From: BOG-1184 sp049514575
GTDB taxonomy: Bacteria > Fibrobacterota > Chitinivibrionia > Chitinivibrionales > Chitinispirillaceae
Assembly: GCA_049514575.1 (NCBI GenBank)
Contig: JBEKUX010000035.1
Location: forward strand, 1-32,437
DNA length: 32,437 bases
Direction: 5' to 3'
Both the position numbers and the translations under genes were made by a program. Positions 1 to 7,260 of the stretch are shown here, in pieces; within the stretch, counting starts at the first letter, position 1; the number at the start of each line of letters is the position of its first letter. The notes under the pieces were generated by a model. The model worked only from the letters and a program-made list of their open reading frames with translations, did not search any database and had not been told where the DNA came from.

Positions 1-64
1 GGTTGGAATAGTCATTTTTACTGTTCCTTCATTAATCCCAGTGCATTTGTTTCGGGTGCAGCAG

Positions 65-81
65 CCGGCATTTCATGCCGG
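65..81. repeat. Small perfect hairpin downstream of the flippase gene
   Basis: Arms CCGGCAT (65-71) and ATGCCGG (75-81) are perfectly complementary around a 3-nt loop, just after the minus-strand flippase gene ends. On the minus strand no T-run follows, so it is not a classical intrinsic terminator, although it could mark the end of the operon. Nothing else is recognisable in 1-113. Confidence 0.35.
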
Positions 82-113
82 GCAGACGATTAAAAAGGTT
101 ATATTTTGGCTTT

Positions 114-1112
114 TTAAGATTCTTCTTCCTTCAGTTTTTCCTTCGCCCGCCCGATTTCCTTGAACGATATTCCCATGCGAATATAATAATAGAGTCCTGC
201 TGCCGTAACAGTCAAATATCCGATAGCATGATAGAGTGTTGCAACGGCAATCGCTTTATTGGTTTCGATACCGCACAACACGAGACCCTGTTTCAGGACG
301 GCATGAAGGGTTCCTACATACCCCGGTGATAGGGGAATAGCGGCGCCCATTGCCGCGCATGCGGCGGCGAACATGCCGGAGAGAAACCCGAACAGATGAT
401 CGCGGACGAGTAGAATCAAAATTGCCGGATGACAAGCGATCATGCTGAACGAGAGAAATATCATGGCCAGGCATTTGCCCGGTGAAAATATCCAGTTTAA
501 ATTAGAGGCCAGCTCTTTTCCGATCCTGAGAGATTTTTGCCGGAGTGCTGGCGGGACAAATTTTAGAAGAGTTTTGCTGATGGCCCTCGATGGGGCAGGG
601 AAAAAAGCGTAAAAAAGCAGCGCGCAAAGTACGGCAAAAGAGCCGCATGCTAGCGGTATGGCGTAGGGTATCACCTGACGAAGCCGGGCAAGAAAAAGCG
701 CCGGAATAAAAAAGAAGGACAGGAAGACGAGGGAATCGAGGATACGTTCGAGCAGGACCGACCCGACGCTCTCTGCAACCGTGAAACGGTTACGTTTCCA
801 CAGGAGCAGCATCCTGGCAGCTTCGCCGATCCGTGCAGGGAGTATGTTGTTGACCATGAATCCGATCATGACGAGTCCGAACAGCCCTTGCCGTGAAGAC
901 GTCGGTGATTTTGGAAGGATCAGGTTCCATCGGATGCTGCGGAGCCAGAGCGTGAGAAAGGTAAGCGCAATACCGCCGGCCACTGCCCAGACCGGGGTTG
1001 AGCGCAGGTAATTCCACAGTTGGGAAATATTGACATCACGGAAAAATATGTAAAGGCCGGCGCCGGCAAGAATAACGCCCCCGGTCAGTTGAATGACGGT
1101 ATTTTTTTTCAC
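114..1112 (-). CDS. Flippase-like integral membrane protein (UPF0104 / LPG synthase TM-region family)
   Basis: The 332-aa protein is built of about eight hydrophobic segments with a short basic tail. The stretch NNILPARIGEAAR (near residue 88) matches the family signature of an N-x-x-LP-R-x-GE-x-x-R loop, and a second conserved loop SPGYVGTLHAVL lies near residue 260. Members of this family (AglD/YbhN-like, related to the transmembrane part of MprF) sit in the inner membrane and are linked to lipid or glycolipid translocation; substrates are mostly unknown. The start is a GTG whose bases overlap the TGA of the upstream DUF1015 gene (GTGA), so the two are translationally coupled. A glycosyltransferase in the same operon makes a glycolipid-export role plausible, but that is inference. 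Confidence 0.8.
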   Translation of the reverse strand: MKKNTVIQLTGGVILAGAGLYIFFRDVNISQLWNYLRSTPVWAVAGGIALTFLTLWLRSIRWNLILPKSPTSSRQGLFGLVMIGFMVNNILPARIGEAARMLLLWKRNRFTVAESVGSVLLERILDSLVFLSFFFIPALFLARLRQVIPYAIPLACGSFAVLCALLFYAFFPAPSRAISKTLLKFVPPALRQKSLRIGKELASNLNWIFSPGKCLAMIFLSFSMIACHPAILILLVRDHLFGFLSGMFAAACAAMGAAIPLSPGYVGTLHAVLKQGLVLCGIETNKAIAVATLYHAIGYLTVTAAGLYYYIRMGISFKEIGRAKEKLKEEES

Positions 1113-2422
1113 GTGTCACCCAGCCTGTTGAATACGAGCCCGGAATAGAGCTTCGGGTAAAAATTGGTGGATTTCTGCGGCATGCGCTCGCCTCCCTGTA
1201 CGATCCGGTGGATGGTTGCTATGGAGATCGGTCTGATAAAGAATCCTCCCCAGTATTCCTGTGCATTACAGCTCGCCTCAAGCGCTGCCGGGACGTCGTT
1301 TATATACGTTATGACATCGTGCAGCACATGGCCGTCGAGCGGCAGCCCGAGTATACGGTTCACCGCGATCATGTTGATTTTTGACACGTCGAGGTGTTTC
1401 CACGACAGCGATTTATCAGGTATGGTTGCGGCAAGAAAACTTTCGCCCCCGTTATTCAGCTTCAGGCCGAACACCGATCGGGAAGAGCTGTCGACAAACA
1501 GCATTTCGGTTTCAAGACGGCCGCAGAGAAAGGAGTTTATTGTCGCAAGGTCGGCCGGGCCGAGATCGGTGAGTTGGAAGCTTGCCTCAAGTTCACGTTT
1601 CATATCCGTTATCCGATCACCCTTTCCTTTTCTGATGATACGATGGAAAGAGCGGATAACGAGCCCGGGATCGGCCATTGAAACGAGCGTCATCATGACG
1701 TGAGAGTTGACCGGGTCTTTTTTGCTGTCGTGGTAGAATTTAAGAGCGGTCTCGTAACGATGATGGCCGTCAGCGATCAGAATCGTACTCGGACGTACCG
1801 AGTTCTGAAGGCAGGTAATCATTGCAGGGTCGTTGCAGGGATAGAGCGAATGGTGCACACCATCGCTGTCGACCCCGGTGCCGGCGGGTGTGCCACTCTC
1901 TTTCATGCCGCGTATAAGCTTAAAAATTTCGCCATTATTGTCCGAAAGGAGTCCGAAAATCTGCCCTGCATTGAGATGCGTAGCCTCCAGATGTTCGTAC
2001 CGGTCAATTTTGGGACCTGAAAGGGTGTATTCGTGCGGGAGCACAATGCCCTCGGAGAAGTCGACAAGTTTGACAAGAGCAACTATACCGGAGCGGTCAA
2101 ACCGTTCTTTTTTTCCGGCATGCTCAACGGTGAAGCGTTGTTCATAAACATACAGTGACGGTTTCTCGTCAACGCGAACCGAGCCTCTGGCGACCCAATC
2201 CGCAAAAAGCCGGGCGGCCCGCTCGTGGCGGTCACGGTTGGTTCTGTCGCCGGGTTCACGGCGGTTCTGGTCGATTCTTACAGCGTTCAGAGGGTTTTTA
2301 TTATACAGCTCCCCGATTTTCCCGTCATCGAGCATATCGTAGGGCGGCGCAATAAAATTACCCAGGTCTTCCAGCTTTTGAAGTTTATAGCGGTAGCCTG
2401 TAAATGGCCTGATTTCGGCCAT
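1109..2422 (-). CDS. DUF1015 family protein
   Basis: This 437-aa protein has the hallmarks of DUF1015 (PF06245). It begins with RPFTGYRY and IAPPYDML, has LPHEYTL near residue 130, and carries the signature ADGHHRYETAL near residue 217. It has no signal peptide or membrane segment, so it should be cytoplasmic. The family is widespread, often annotated as a conserved hypothetical or putative SerC-linked protein; its biochemical role is not settled, and the histidine-rich signature hints at a catalytic or metal site. The ATG is preceded by AAGGAAGGG at good spacing. It lies 48 nt after rnhB and overlaps the flippase gene by 4 nt, in a five- or six-gene minus-strand run. Confidence 0.85.
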   Translation of the reverse strand: MAEIRPFTGYRYKLQKLEDLGNFIAPPYDMLDDGKIGELYNKNPLNAVRIDQNRREPGDRTNRDRHERAARLFADWVARGSVRVDEKPSLYVYEQRFTVEHAGKKERFDRSGIVALVKLVDFSEGIVLPHEYTLSGPKIDRYEHLEATHLNAGQIFGLLSDNNGEIFKLIRGMKESGTPAGTGVDSDGVHHSLYPCNDPAMITCLQNSVRPSTILIADGHHRYETALKFYHDSKKDPVNSHVMMTLVSMADPGLVIRSFHRIIRKGKGDRITDMKRELEASFQLTDLGPADLATINSFLCGRLETEMLFVDSSSRSVFGLKLNNGGESFLAATIPDKSLSWKHLDVSKINMIAVNRILGLPLDGHVLHDVITYINDVPAALEASCNAQEYWGGFFIRPISIATIHRIVQGGERMPQKSTNFYPKLYSGLVFNRLGDT

Positions 2423-2470
2423 AGAATAAAACCCTTCCTTTGTAAAGTTAACACCCGGACATCGCGAGGG

Positions 2471-3127
2471 TTATAGCGCCAGAGCCGTCTGCGAAACAAA
2501 ACTTTCGCAGAAGGTGCGGCGATGATGTTCGCACAGTCCATATTCGAGAATACGCTGCCGGTGCAATGCGGTCCCGTATCCCTTGTTGCTTAGAAAATCG
2601 TACATGGGAAAGCCTGTGTGATAGCTCTTCATGATGCGGTCGCGGGTGACTTTGGCGATGATGGATGCAGCCGCGATGGAGGCGCTCCGGCCGTCGCCTT
2701 TAATGACGGTTTTCTGGCGCGTTTCCTGGATGCCGCAGATCGGCTGATTGCCGTCGACCAGCGCAAGCGTCCAGGGGATGGTGATTCCTTCAAGTGCCCG
2801 GCGCATGGACAGCAGCGTTGCCTGCAGAATATTGAGCCGGTCGATTTCCTCCACCGATGCCTCGCCCACGGCAAAGCCCCTGGCCTCTGCGGCGATACGG
2901 TCATATAGTTTTTCTCTGACAGACGGCGCCAACATTTTTGAATCGTTGACCCCGGGGATATTTCTTTCAAGGTCAAGCACGACCGCGGCGGCAATAACCG
3001 GTCCGGCCAATGGTCCGCGCCCCGCTTCATCGATACCGACGATACAGACGTTGCTGGATTTTGCCATCTCCTGGTCAAAGCTGTACAGTTTAGCGGAGAT
3101 ATTTTCTAAAATTTGTCGTCTATTCAT
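2471..3127 (-). CDS. rnhB: Ribonuclease HII
   Basis: The 218-aa protein is the usual size for RNase HII, which cuts the RNA strand of RNA-DNA hybrids and starts removal of single ribonucleotides from DNA. The N-terminal signature GIDEAGRGPLAGPV (residues about 31-44) supplies the first Asp-Glu metal ligands. VNDSKML, the DGN motif and the later GDGRSASIAAASIIAKVTRD block supply the rest of the active site. The C-terminal YGT..H motif (residues about 188-193) is also present. It is cytoplasmic and lies 38 nt after purN. The only weak point is the start: the ATG has just a short GAG-type ribosome binding site. Confidence 0.95.
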   Translation of the reverse strand: MNRRQILENISAKLYSFDQEMAKSSNVCIVGIDEAGRGPLAGPVIAAAVVLDLERNIPGVNDSKMLAPSVREKLYDRIAAEARGFAVGEASVEEIDRLNILQATLLSMRRALEGITIPWTLALVDGNQPICGIQETRQKTVIKGDGRSASIAAASIIAKVTRDRIMKSYHTGFPMYDFLSNKGYGTALHRQRILEYGLCEHHRRTFCESFVSQTALAL

Positions 3128-3165
3128 CTCTACAATTTTTATAAATTATTAGATCAAGCACAAAA

Positions 3166-3789
3166 TTAAACTTTTCCAATAACACGCTGTTTTTCCACTT
3201 TAATCCTTCCCTGCGCAATTGCTTCGATTGCCTGCCAGTAGCTGGCATGTTCGACCTTGAGCACCCGCTCGGCCAAGGTATGTGGATCATCCGTATCGAG
3301 CACCTCGACGGTCCGCTGAAGGATAATCGGGCCATGGTCATACTCCTCATCAACGAAATGAACAGTCACCCCGGAAACTTTGGCGCCGTAGGCAATCACC
3401 GCGTCGTGTACATGCGATCCATACATGCCTTTGCCGCCGAAAGACGGCAAAAGCCCGGGATGAATATTTACGATACGGTAGCGGAATTCTTTGATAACAG
3501 ACAGCGGAAGTTTTTTCATATACCCTGCAAGGATGATGAGTTCCACTCCGTGTTCATGCAATACCGCTGAAAGTCTTTCAGTATAGGTCTCTTCCGAAGC
3601 AAAATGGGACGGGGCAAGGTGGAGCGCTGGGATAGCTTGTTTTTTCGCCCGCTCAAATGCCGGCGCACCGCTGTTGTTCCCGATAAAAAGCACGAAATCG
3701 ACATGCAGGTCGCCCGCCTGTTTTCGATCGAGAAGTGCCTGGAAATTACTGCCTCCGCCGGATGCAAAGACCGCGCATCGCAATGCCAT
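3166..3789 (-). CDS. purN: Phosphoribosylglycinamide formyltransferase (GART, 10-formyl-THF dependent)
   Basis: The 207-aa enzyme transfers a formyl group from 10-formyltetrahydrofolate to GAR in step three of purine synthesis. The phosphate-binding loop FASGGGSNFQ lies at residues 8-17. The catalytic triad is visible as Asn108 and His110 in VNIHPGLLPSF and Asp151 in EYDHGPI. AGYMKKL near residue 88 forms part of the folate site. Length matches E. coli PurN. The ATG has a strong GAAAGGAG ribosome binding site, and the gene starts 12 nt after the glycosyltransferase stop, so the two are almost certainly co-transcribed. No other purine genes are adjacent. Confidence 0.95.
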   Translation of the reverse strand: MALRCAVFASGGGSNFQALLDRKQAGDLHVDFVLFIGNNSGAPAFERAKKQAIPALHLAPSHFASEETYTERLSAVLHEHGVELIILAGYMKKLPLSVIKEFRYRIVNIHPGLLPSFGGKGMYGSHVHDAVIAYGAKVSGVTVHFVDEEYDHGPIILQRTVEVLDTDDPHTLAERVLKVEHASYWQAIEAIAQGRIKVEKQRVIGKV

Positions 3790-3801
3790 GGGTACTCCTT
3801 T

Positions 3802-5052
3802 CTAACGTGAGGCGGTAGTACTTGGCCGTTCGACCCTTTTAACATCGCCGAAAAATTTCAGCCGGTATCGAACCCCTGCCCAGGTGATTGAATTTTTTGT
3901 ACAGGTACCGAAATAGCTGACAGCATGAGTTGCGCGGATGAACGGCTGACAAAGCAGGAAACGGTGAAACCGCGGCATAGAACCGAGCAGGGGATAGAGC
4001 GATACGGTAATGAGTTCACCAATATAAAAAACGAGTGCTGCGCCGCCGCCCGAACCGAAGAAAGTCTTTTGTTCAGACAACGAAAAAAGGAGGGCTGCCG
4101 GAAGCGCAAGTATGAGCATGGAGCTGACGACCACGAGCGGCAGGCCGAGAAACAGCCATAAATGCTTAAAATAGACTTTCAGGAACATGATCTGGCGTTC
4201 GAACCATGCGACCCCCGCCTTTATACTTGTTAAAAGTTCGTCGGTATGCGCCATGCACGACGGTACCATGACGCCTTTCAGCTTTTTTTTATGCACGATC
4301 TGCGAAAGACTCAAGTCGTCAACCACGGCAGTCGACCATTTTTTCGCAACGCCGAGTTTTTCAAAGTCTTCGCGCCGCATCGCCATGGAACCGCCCCATA
4401 AACCGACTCCGCCGAGGAAAAAAGCGCAGGAAAATACGATGTAAATAAAAATGTTCGCGTATGCGTGCGTCCATTCCGCAACACTTCCTTTCGTCGCGCG
4501 AAGCCAGCGGAAACCGGTGGTAACGGCGATGTCCGGATCGGCAAGGGGCAAAATAAGCTCGTATAGCCATTGCGGCCCGGGCTTGATGTCTGAATCGGCG
4601 AAAACGAAGACATCGACCCCGGTCTCGGCATTTTTTGTTGCGAGAATGGCTGCAAGCAGGTTATGGTTTTTCTGAGCGCAGGAAGAGGAAATCCCTGCTG
4701 TGACATGGCGGGTGATGCCAGGCCTGTTATTAACAATTTCCCTGATGACCGCTCCCGCAGGGTCTTCGGCGCTTTCGGTGACGAATACTACTTCATAATC
4801 GGGATAGTCAAAATGTAAAAAACTTTCAAGATTGGACTTCAGGTTATTGTTGTTTCCTTTACAGGGAACAATAACGGCGCAGCGGGGAGCATAGCCGCCC
4901 GTGAATTTCGGTCTGAGAATTTTCCGGTACCAGTAGCGTTGGTAAATGATGGTAATAATCGTTGCCAGAAAATCCGCGGCCACGATCGTGCACGCAGCCC
5001 AAAAAAGAAATCGGGTGAGTGTGGTCGGCCCGGTCAGGGTTTGCAGCGTCAA
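3802..5052 (-). CDS. Membrane glycosyltransferase, family 2 (ceramide glucosyltransferase/HpnI-like)
   Basis: This 416-aa protein has an N-terminal membrane anchor (residues about 12-36), a GT-A domain, and two or three C-terminal hydrophobic segments. Catalytic motifs are visible: CAVIVPCKG (58-66), the nucleotide/metal-binding ADSD (152-155), GGSMAMRRE (220-228) and VVDD (243-246). The layout resembles GT21/HpnI enzymes that glycosylate membrane lipids. However, the (Q/R)xxRW motif of that group is replaced by ERQIMF near residue 285, so the acceptor is uncertain. The start codon is TTG: AAAGGGAG lies 6 nt upstream and the next Met is past residue 200. Downstream purN follows after 12 nt; the flippase-like gene at the operon end could handle a glycolipid product (inference). 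Confidence 0.8.
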   Translation of the reverse strand: MTLQTLTGPTTLTRFLFWAACTIVAADFLATIITIIYQRYWYRKILRPKFTGGYAPRCAVIVPCKGNNNNLKSNLESFLHFDYPDYEVVFVTESAEDPAGAVIREIVNNRPGITRHVTAGISSSCAQKNHNLLAAILATKNAETGVDVFVFADSDIKPGPQWLYELILPLADPDIAVTTGFRWLRATKGSVAEWTHAYANIFIYIVFSCAFFLGGVGLWGGSMAMRREDFEKLGVAKKWSTAVVDDLSLSQIVHKKKLKGVMVPSCMAHTDELLTSIKAGVAWFERQIMFLKVYFKHLWLFLGLPLVVVSSMLILALPAALLFSLSEQKTFFGSGGGAALVFYIGELITVSLYPLLGSMPRFHRFLLCQPFIRATHAVSYFGTCTKNSITWAGVRYRLKFFGDVKRVERPSTTASR

Positions 5053-5058
5053 ATAAAT

Positions 5059-5066
5059 CTCCCTTT
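5059..5066 (-). promoter_or_regulatory. Ribosome binding site fixing the TTG start of the glycosyltransferase
   Basis: On the minus strand the sequence AAAGGGAG ends 6 nt before a TTG at 5052. There is no alternative ATG in frame until deep in the catalytic domain, so this site decides the start. Confidence 0.6.
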
Positions 5067-5120
5067 AATTCGACATGAAACAGTCAATAAAATATATCAC
5101 CGGTCAGAGGATCGACTTTG

Positions 5121-6377
5121 TTACCTTGTTTTTAATGGCGTTTTCTGGGATTTCACCCGGTTTCGCCCCTCTTCTTTTGCGGCATAAAGCGCTTTGTCTG
5201 CAGCCTGGATCACATCGACGATCGACTGGCTGTACTGCTCGCGGTGGGAAATGCCGGCCGAAATGGTTACCTGGATAATTTTTTTACCGAAGCGTGTTTT
5301 GGATTCCTCTATATTTTTCCTTATTCCCTCGACGATTTCGGCCACCTCGCCGGTAGCCCTTTGCGGGAAAAAAATAGCCAGTTCTTCACCCCCGTAACGG
5401 CAGGCGATGCCTTCAGTGCCGGTACCGAGCTGCACCGCCTGGGCGATGGTATGGAGTACTGCATCACCTGCCTGGTGTCCGTAGGTGTCGTTAACCTGCT
5501 TGAAATGATCGATGTCAACCATTGCCACACCGAACGGCGGTGCAACATTGACGTTCGCCTGTTCCGTGATGATCCTGCTGCAATAGTCGCGATTGTAGAT
5601 TTTGAGCAGTGGATCATAGGAAATACGGTGCTCCATGCGGAAAAAACCATGGATGACCATGCTTCCGAAAAGATATGCCGAAGCACCGGTGAAAATAAGC
5701 TGATAAAAAGGGTCAGGGTGTGTTGGAGCGAGAACTCGCGAAGCCCATGCCGCCAGAAGCAGCAATGCGCAACCGGCCACAATGCCGCCGAGAAGGAATT
5801 CGTTCCTGATTTTCCAAAACGAAATGACCAGGATAGCGGTAAAAAAAACTGGACCGGTCCAGAACGCCGGGTCCCACAGGGTATGATAGAGGAGCGGTCT
5901 TAAACAGAGATCGGTGCCGTGACCGAACCGGAAAATACAGAACAAAACCATTTCAACCGTAAAAACGCTGAGTGTTAAACTTTTTATGACCCGGAATTTT
6001 GTACCGGACGGGATAAGAATAACTGCCAACAGATTGATGAACGCGACGAGAATAACCAGTTCACGGAAACCGTGCGGCAGGGTTGGAAAAGAGGTCGTCT
6101 GGAAAAACGCCTTATAAAGCGTAAAATTGATGATGCCGGTACAACCCGCTCCATATCCCAGGAAGTACAGCCTTACGCTGTGAAGTCGGGGATAGGAGAA
6201 ATGGCCGAAAAAGAGCACAAGGCAGGAAAAAATGAGCCCCACAGCGGGCAATTCTTTTTGATATAAAGCAGGGTTGCGTCCTGCGGGTACGGCGTGGTAC
6301 ACATAACAAAGCCCGGCAAGCAGGGCAATCGCGGCAACGCAGAAAGATGTTCCCCAGCGCGTTTTATTCGGCAGCAT
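5121..6377 (-). CDS. Membrane-bound diguanylate cyclase (GGDEF domain)
   Basis: The protein has about eight hydrophobic segments in its first 250 residues and a C-terminal GGDEF domain. Counting from an upstream TTG (6392), the domain shows DIDHFKQVND (293-302), GHQAGD (305-310) and the active-site loop RYGGEEL (332-338). It should make cyclic di-GMP from two GTP at the inner membrane. The RxxD inhibitory site nine residues before the GG pair is missing (GTEG instead), which predicts no product inhibition. The loop ends in Leu rather than Phe, a tolerated variant. I prefer the ATG at 6377 (418 aa) over the TTG; neither has a strong ribosome binding site. The N-terminal sensor type is not recognised. 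It lies 68 nt upstream of the glycosyltransferase. Confidence 0.85.
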   Translation of the reverse strand: MLPNKTRWGTSFCVAAIALLAGLCYVYHAVPAGRNPALYQKELPAVGLIFSCLVLFFGHFSYPRLHSVRLYFLGYGAGCTGIINFTLYKAFFQTTSFPTLPHGFRELVILVAFINLLAVILIPSGTKFRVIKSLTLSVFTVEMVLFCIFRFGHGTDLCLRPLLYHTLWDPAFWTGPVFFTAILVISFWKIRNEFLLGGIVAGCALLLLAAWASRVLAPTHPDPFYQLIFTGASAYLFGSMVIHGFFRMEHRISYDPLLKIYNRDYCSRIITEQANVNVAPPFGVAMVDIDHFKQVNDTYGHQAGDAVLHTIAQAVQLGTGTEGIACRYGGEELAIFFPQRATGEVAEIVEGIRKNIEESKTRFGKKIIQVTISAGISHREQYSQSIVDVIQAADKALYAAKEEGRNRVKSQKTPLKTR

Positions 6378-6491
6378 AGTCACTTGTTTCAAACCGCAAC
6401 GAAACCTGTTCCATTTCGCCCGCCTTATGTATCATTCTACTATCTGTCCCGGAAAAAGGCTGAAACAAGAGCATTTTCAGGCATCTCTTTC

Positions 6492-6507
6492 TGGCATATC
6501 CCTTGCA
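6492..6507 (+). promoter_or_regulatory. Sigma-54 (-24/-12) promoter of the small-protein/hsp20 cassette
   Basis: The 16-nt TGGCATATCCCTTGCA matches the RpoN consensus TGGCACG-N4-TTGCW at all key positions. The GG and GC doublets are spaced by exactly 10 nt (6495-6504). Transcription would start near 6519, about 40 nt before the first ATG. A TATAAT-like hexamer at 6512-6517 overlaps the start region but has no matching -35. No enhancer-binding protein gene is in the window. Confidence 0.6.
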
Positions 6508-6558
6508 ATTATATAATACCGGAAAAGAAAAAATAAGGGTTGAGCAAAGGAAACCTCT

Positions 6559-6750
6559 ATGGAAAATAAAAAAATTATAGACAAGCGGCAGATACGCCTT
6601 GAAGAGGTGATGAAGCCCGATTACATACCCTTTCTGGGCGGAAGGCCCGCAAGAATCACGATTATAAGCCTGGACGATATCGTTAATCTTAAAATAAATC
6701 TCAACACGAGCAAATCGGTTGAAGAGTTTATTAAAAAAAGCAACCAATAA
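6559..6750 (+). CDS. Small protein of unknown function (63 aa) preceding hsp20
   Basis: A 63-aa charged, soluble protein with no signal peptide or membrane segment. It contains a central GGRPARITI stretch followed by a leucine/isoleucine-rich segment (ISLDDIVNLKINL) that could form a helix. The ATG has an AAAGGAAA-type ribosome binding site. It lies 13 nt upstream of hsp20 on the same strand and behind the same sigma-54-like promoter, so a stress-related role is the natural inference. I do not recognise a named family. The coding case rests on the ribosome binding site, operon position and protein-like composition. Confidence 0.7.
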   Translation: MENKKIIDKRQIRLEEVMKPDYIPFLGGRPARITIISLDDIVNLKINLNTSKSVEEFIKKSNQ

Positions 6751-6752
6751 AC

Positions 6753-6760
6753 AAGGAGGA
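6753..6760 (+). promoter_or_regulatory. Strong ribosome binding site of hsp20
   Basis: AAGGAGGA lies 3 nt before the ATG at 6764. It decides that start over the in-frame upstream Met at 6719, which would overlap the preceding gene and lacks such a site. Confidence 0.7.
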
Positions 6761-6763
6761 GTT

Positions 6764-7201
6764 ATGTCACTCATACGCTATGAAGCAGCACCAATAACCA
6801 CACTTTTTGACGATCTGGACGGTTTGTTATCCGCAGGCTTTGACTGGACCGGAAGGGATCTTGACGGCAGCCTGTATCCGAACGTGGATATCACTGAGTC
6901 GGAAATAGGGTACGTTATTAAGGCTGATTTGCCGGGACTGGCCAGGGAGGATATCAAGGTAAGCGTTGAAGACGGCGCACTTTCGATCAGCGGCGAAAAG
7001 AAACGCGAAGTCGAAAAGAAAGATAAGAACAACTATTATCATTTCGAAAGAAGCTATGGGAAATTCTGCAGGTCGTTCACGCTGCCGACCCATGTTGACG
7101 GTAAAAACATCGAAGCCCGGTACGCGAACGGAGTCCTTGAAGTGCACCTGAAAAAAACCGGTGAGGCGAAACCGAAGGAGATTGAAGTAAAGGTCCAGTA
7201 A
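6764..7201 (+). CDS. Small heat-shock protein, Hsp20/alpha-crystallin family
   Basis: A 145-aa ATP-independent chaperone that binds unfolding proteins in the cytoplasm. The alpha-crystallin domain starts near YPNVDITE (about residue 38) and runs through KADLPGLAREDIKVSV, SISGEKK and FERSYGKFCRSFTLP to the diagnostic ANGVLEVHLKK near the C-terminus. It ends in IEVKVQ, which contains the I-x-V type oligomerisation tail. Length is typical of class A bacterial Hsp20. It is the second gene of a two-gene cassette under a sigma-54-like promoter and is followed at once by a strong terminator, so the cassette is a self-contained transcription unit. Confidence 0.93.
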   Translation: MSLIRYEAAPITTLFDDLDGLLSAGFDWTGRDLDGSLYPNVDITESEIGYVIKADLPGLAREDIKVSVEDGALSISGEKKREVEKKDKNNYYHFERSYGKFCRSFTLPTHVDGKNIEARYANGVLEVHLKKTGEAKPKEIEVKVQ

Positions 7202-7228
7202 ATCAGAGGGAAGGGTGGGGAAAGTGCG

Positions 7229-7260
7229 GGGCTGCCCGGCGAGGGCAGCCCTGATTTTTA
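7229..7260 (+). terminator. Rho-independent terminator after hsp20
   Basis: A perfect 9-bp GC-rich stem, GGGCTGCCC (7229-7237) with GGGCAGCCC (7243-7251) around a GGCGA loop, is followed by TGATTTTTA on the plus strand. The T-run overlaps the last codon of the convergent lipoprotein gene. The minus-strand side has no T-run, so it serves the plus strand. Confidence 0.9.

Noticed and set aside
6719..6763. Longer hsp20 start at 6719
   Set aside because: It would overlap the preceding gene and has no ribosome binding site, whereas the ATG at 6764 has AAGGAGGA.
6364..6774. A 136-aa minus-strand frame across the hsp20 cassette promoter
   Set aside because: It overlaps the GGDEF start, the sigma-54 promoter and the small plus-strand gene; the protein has no motif.
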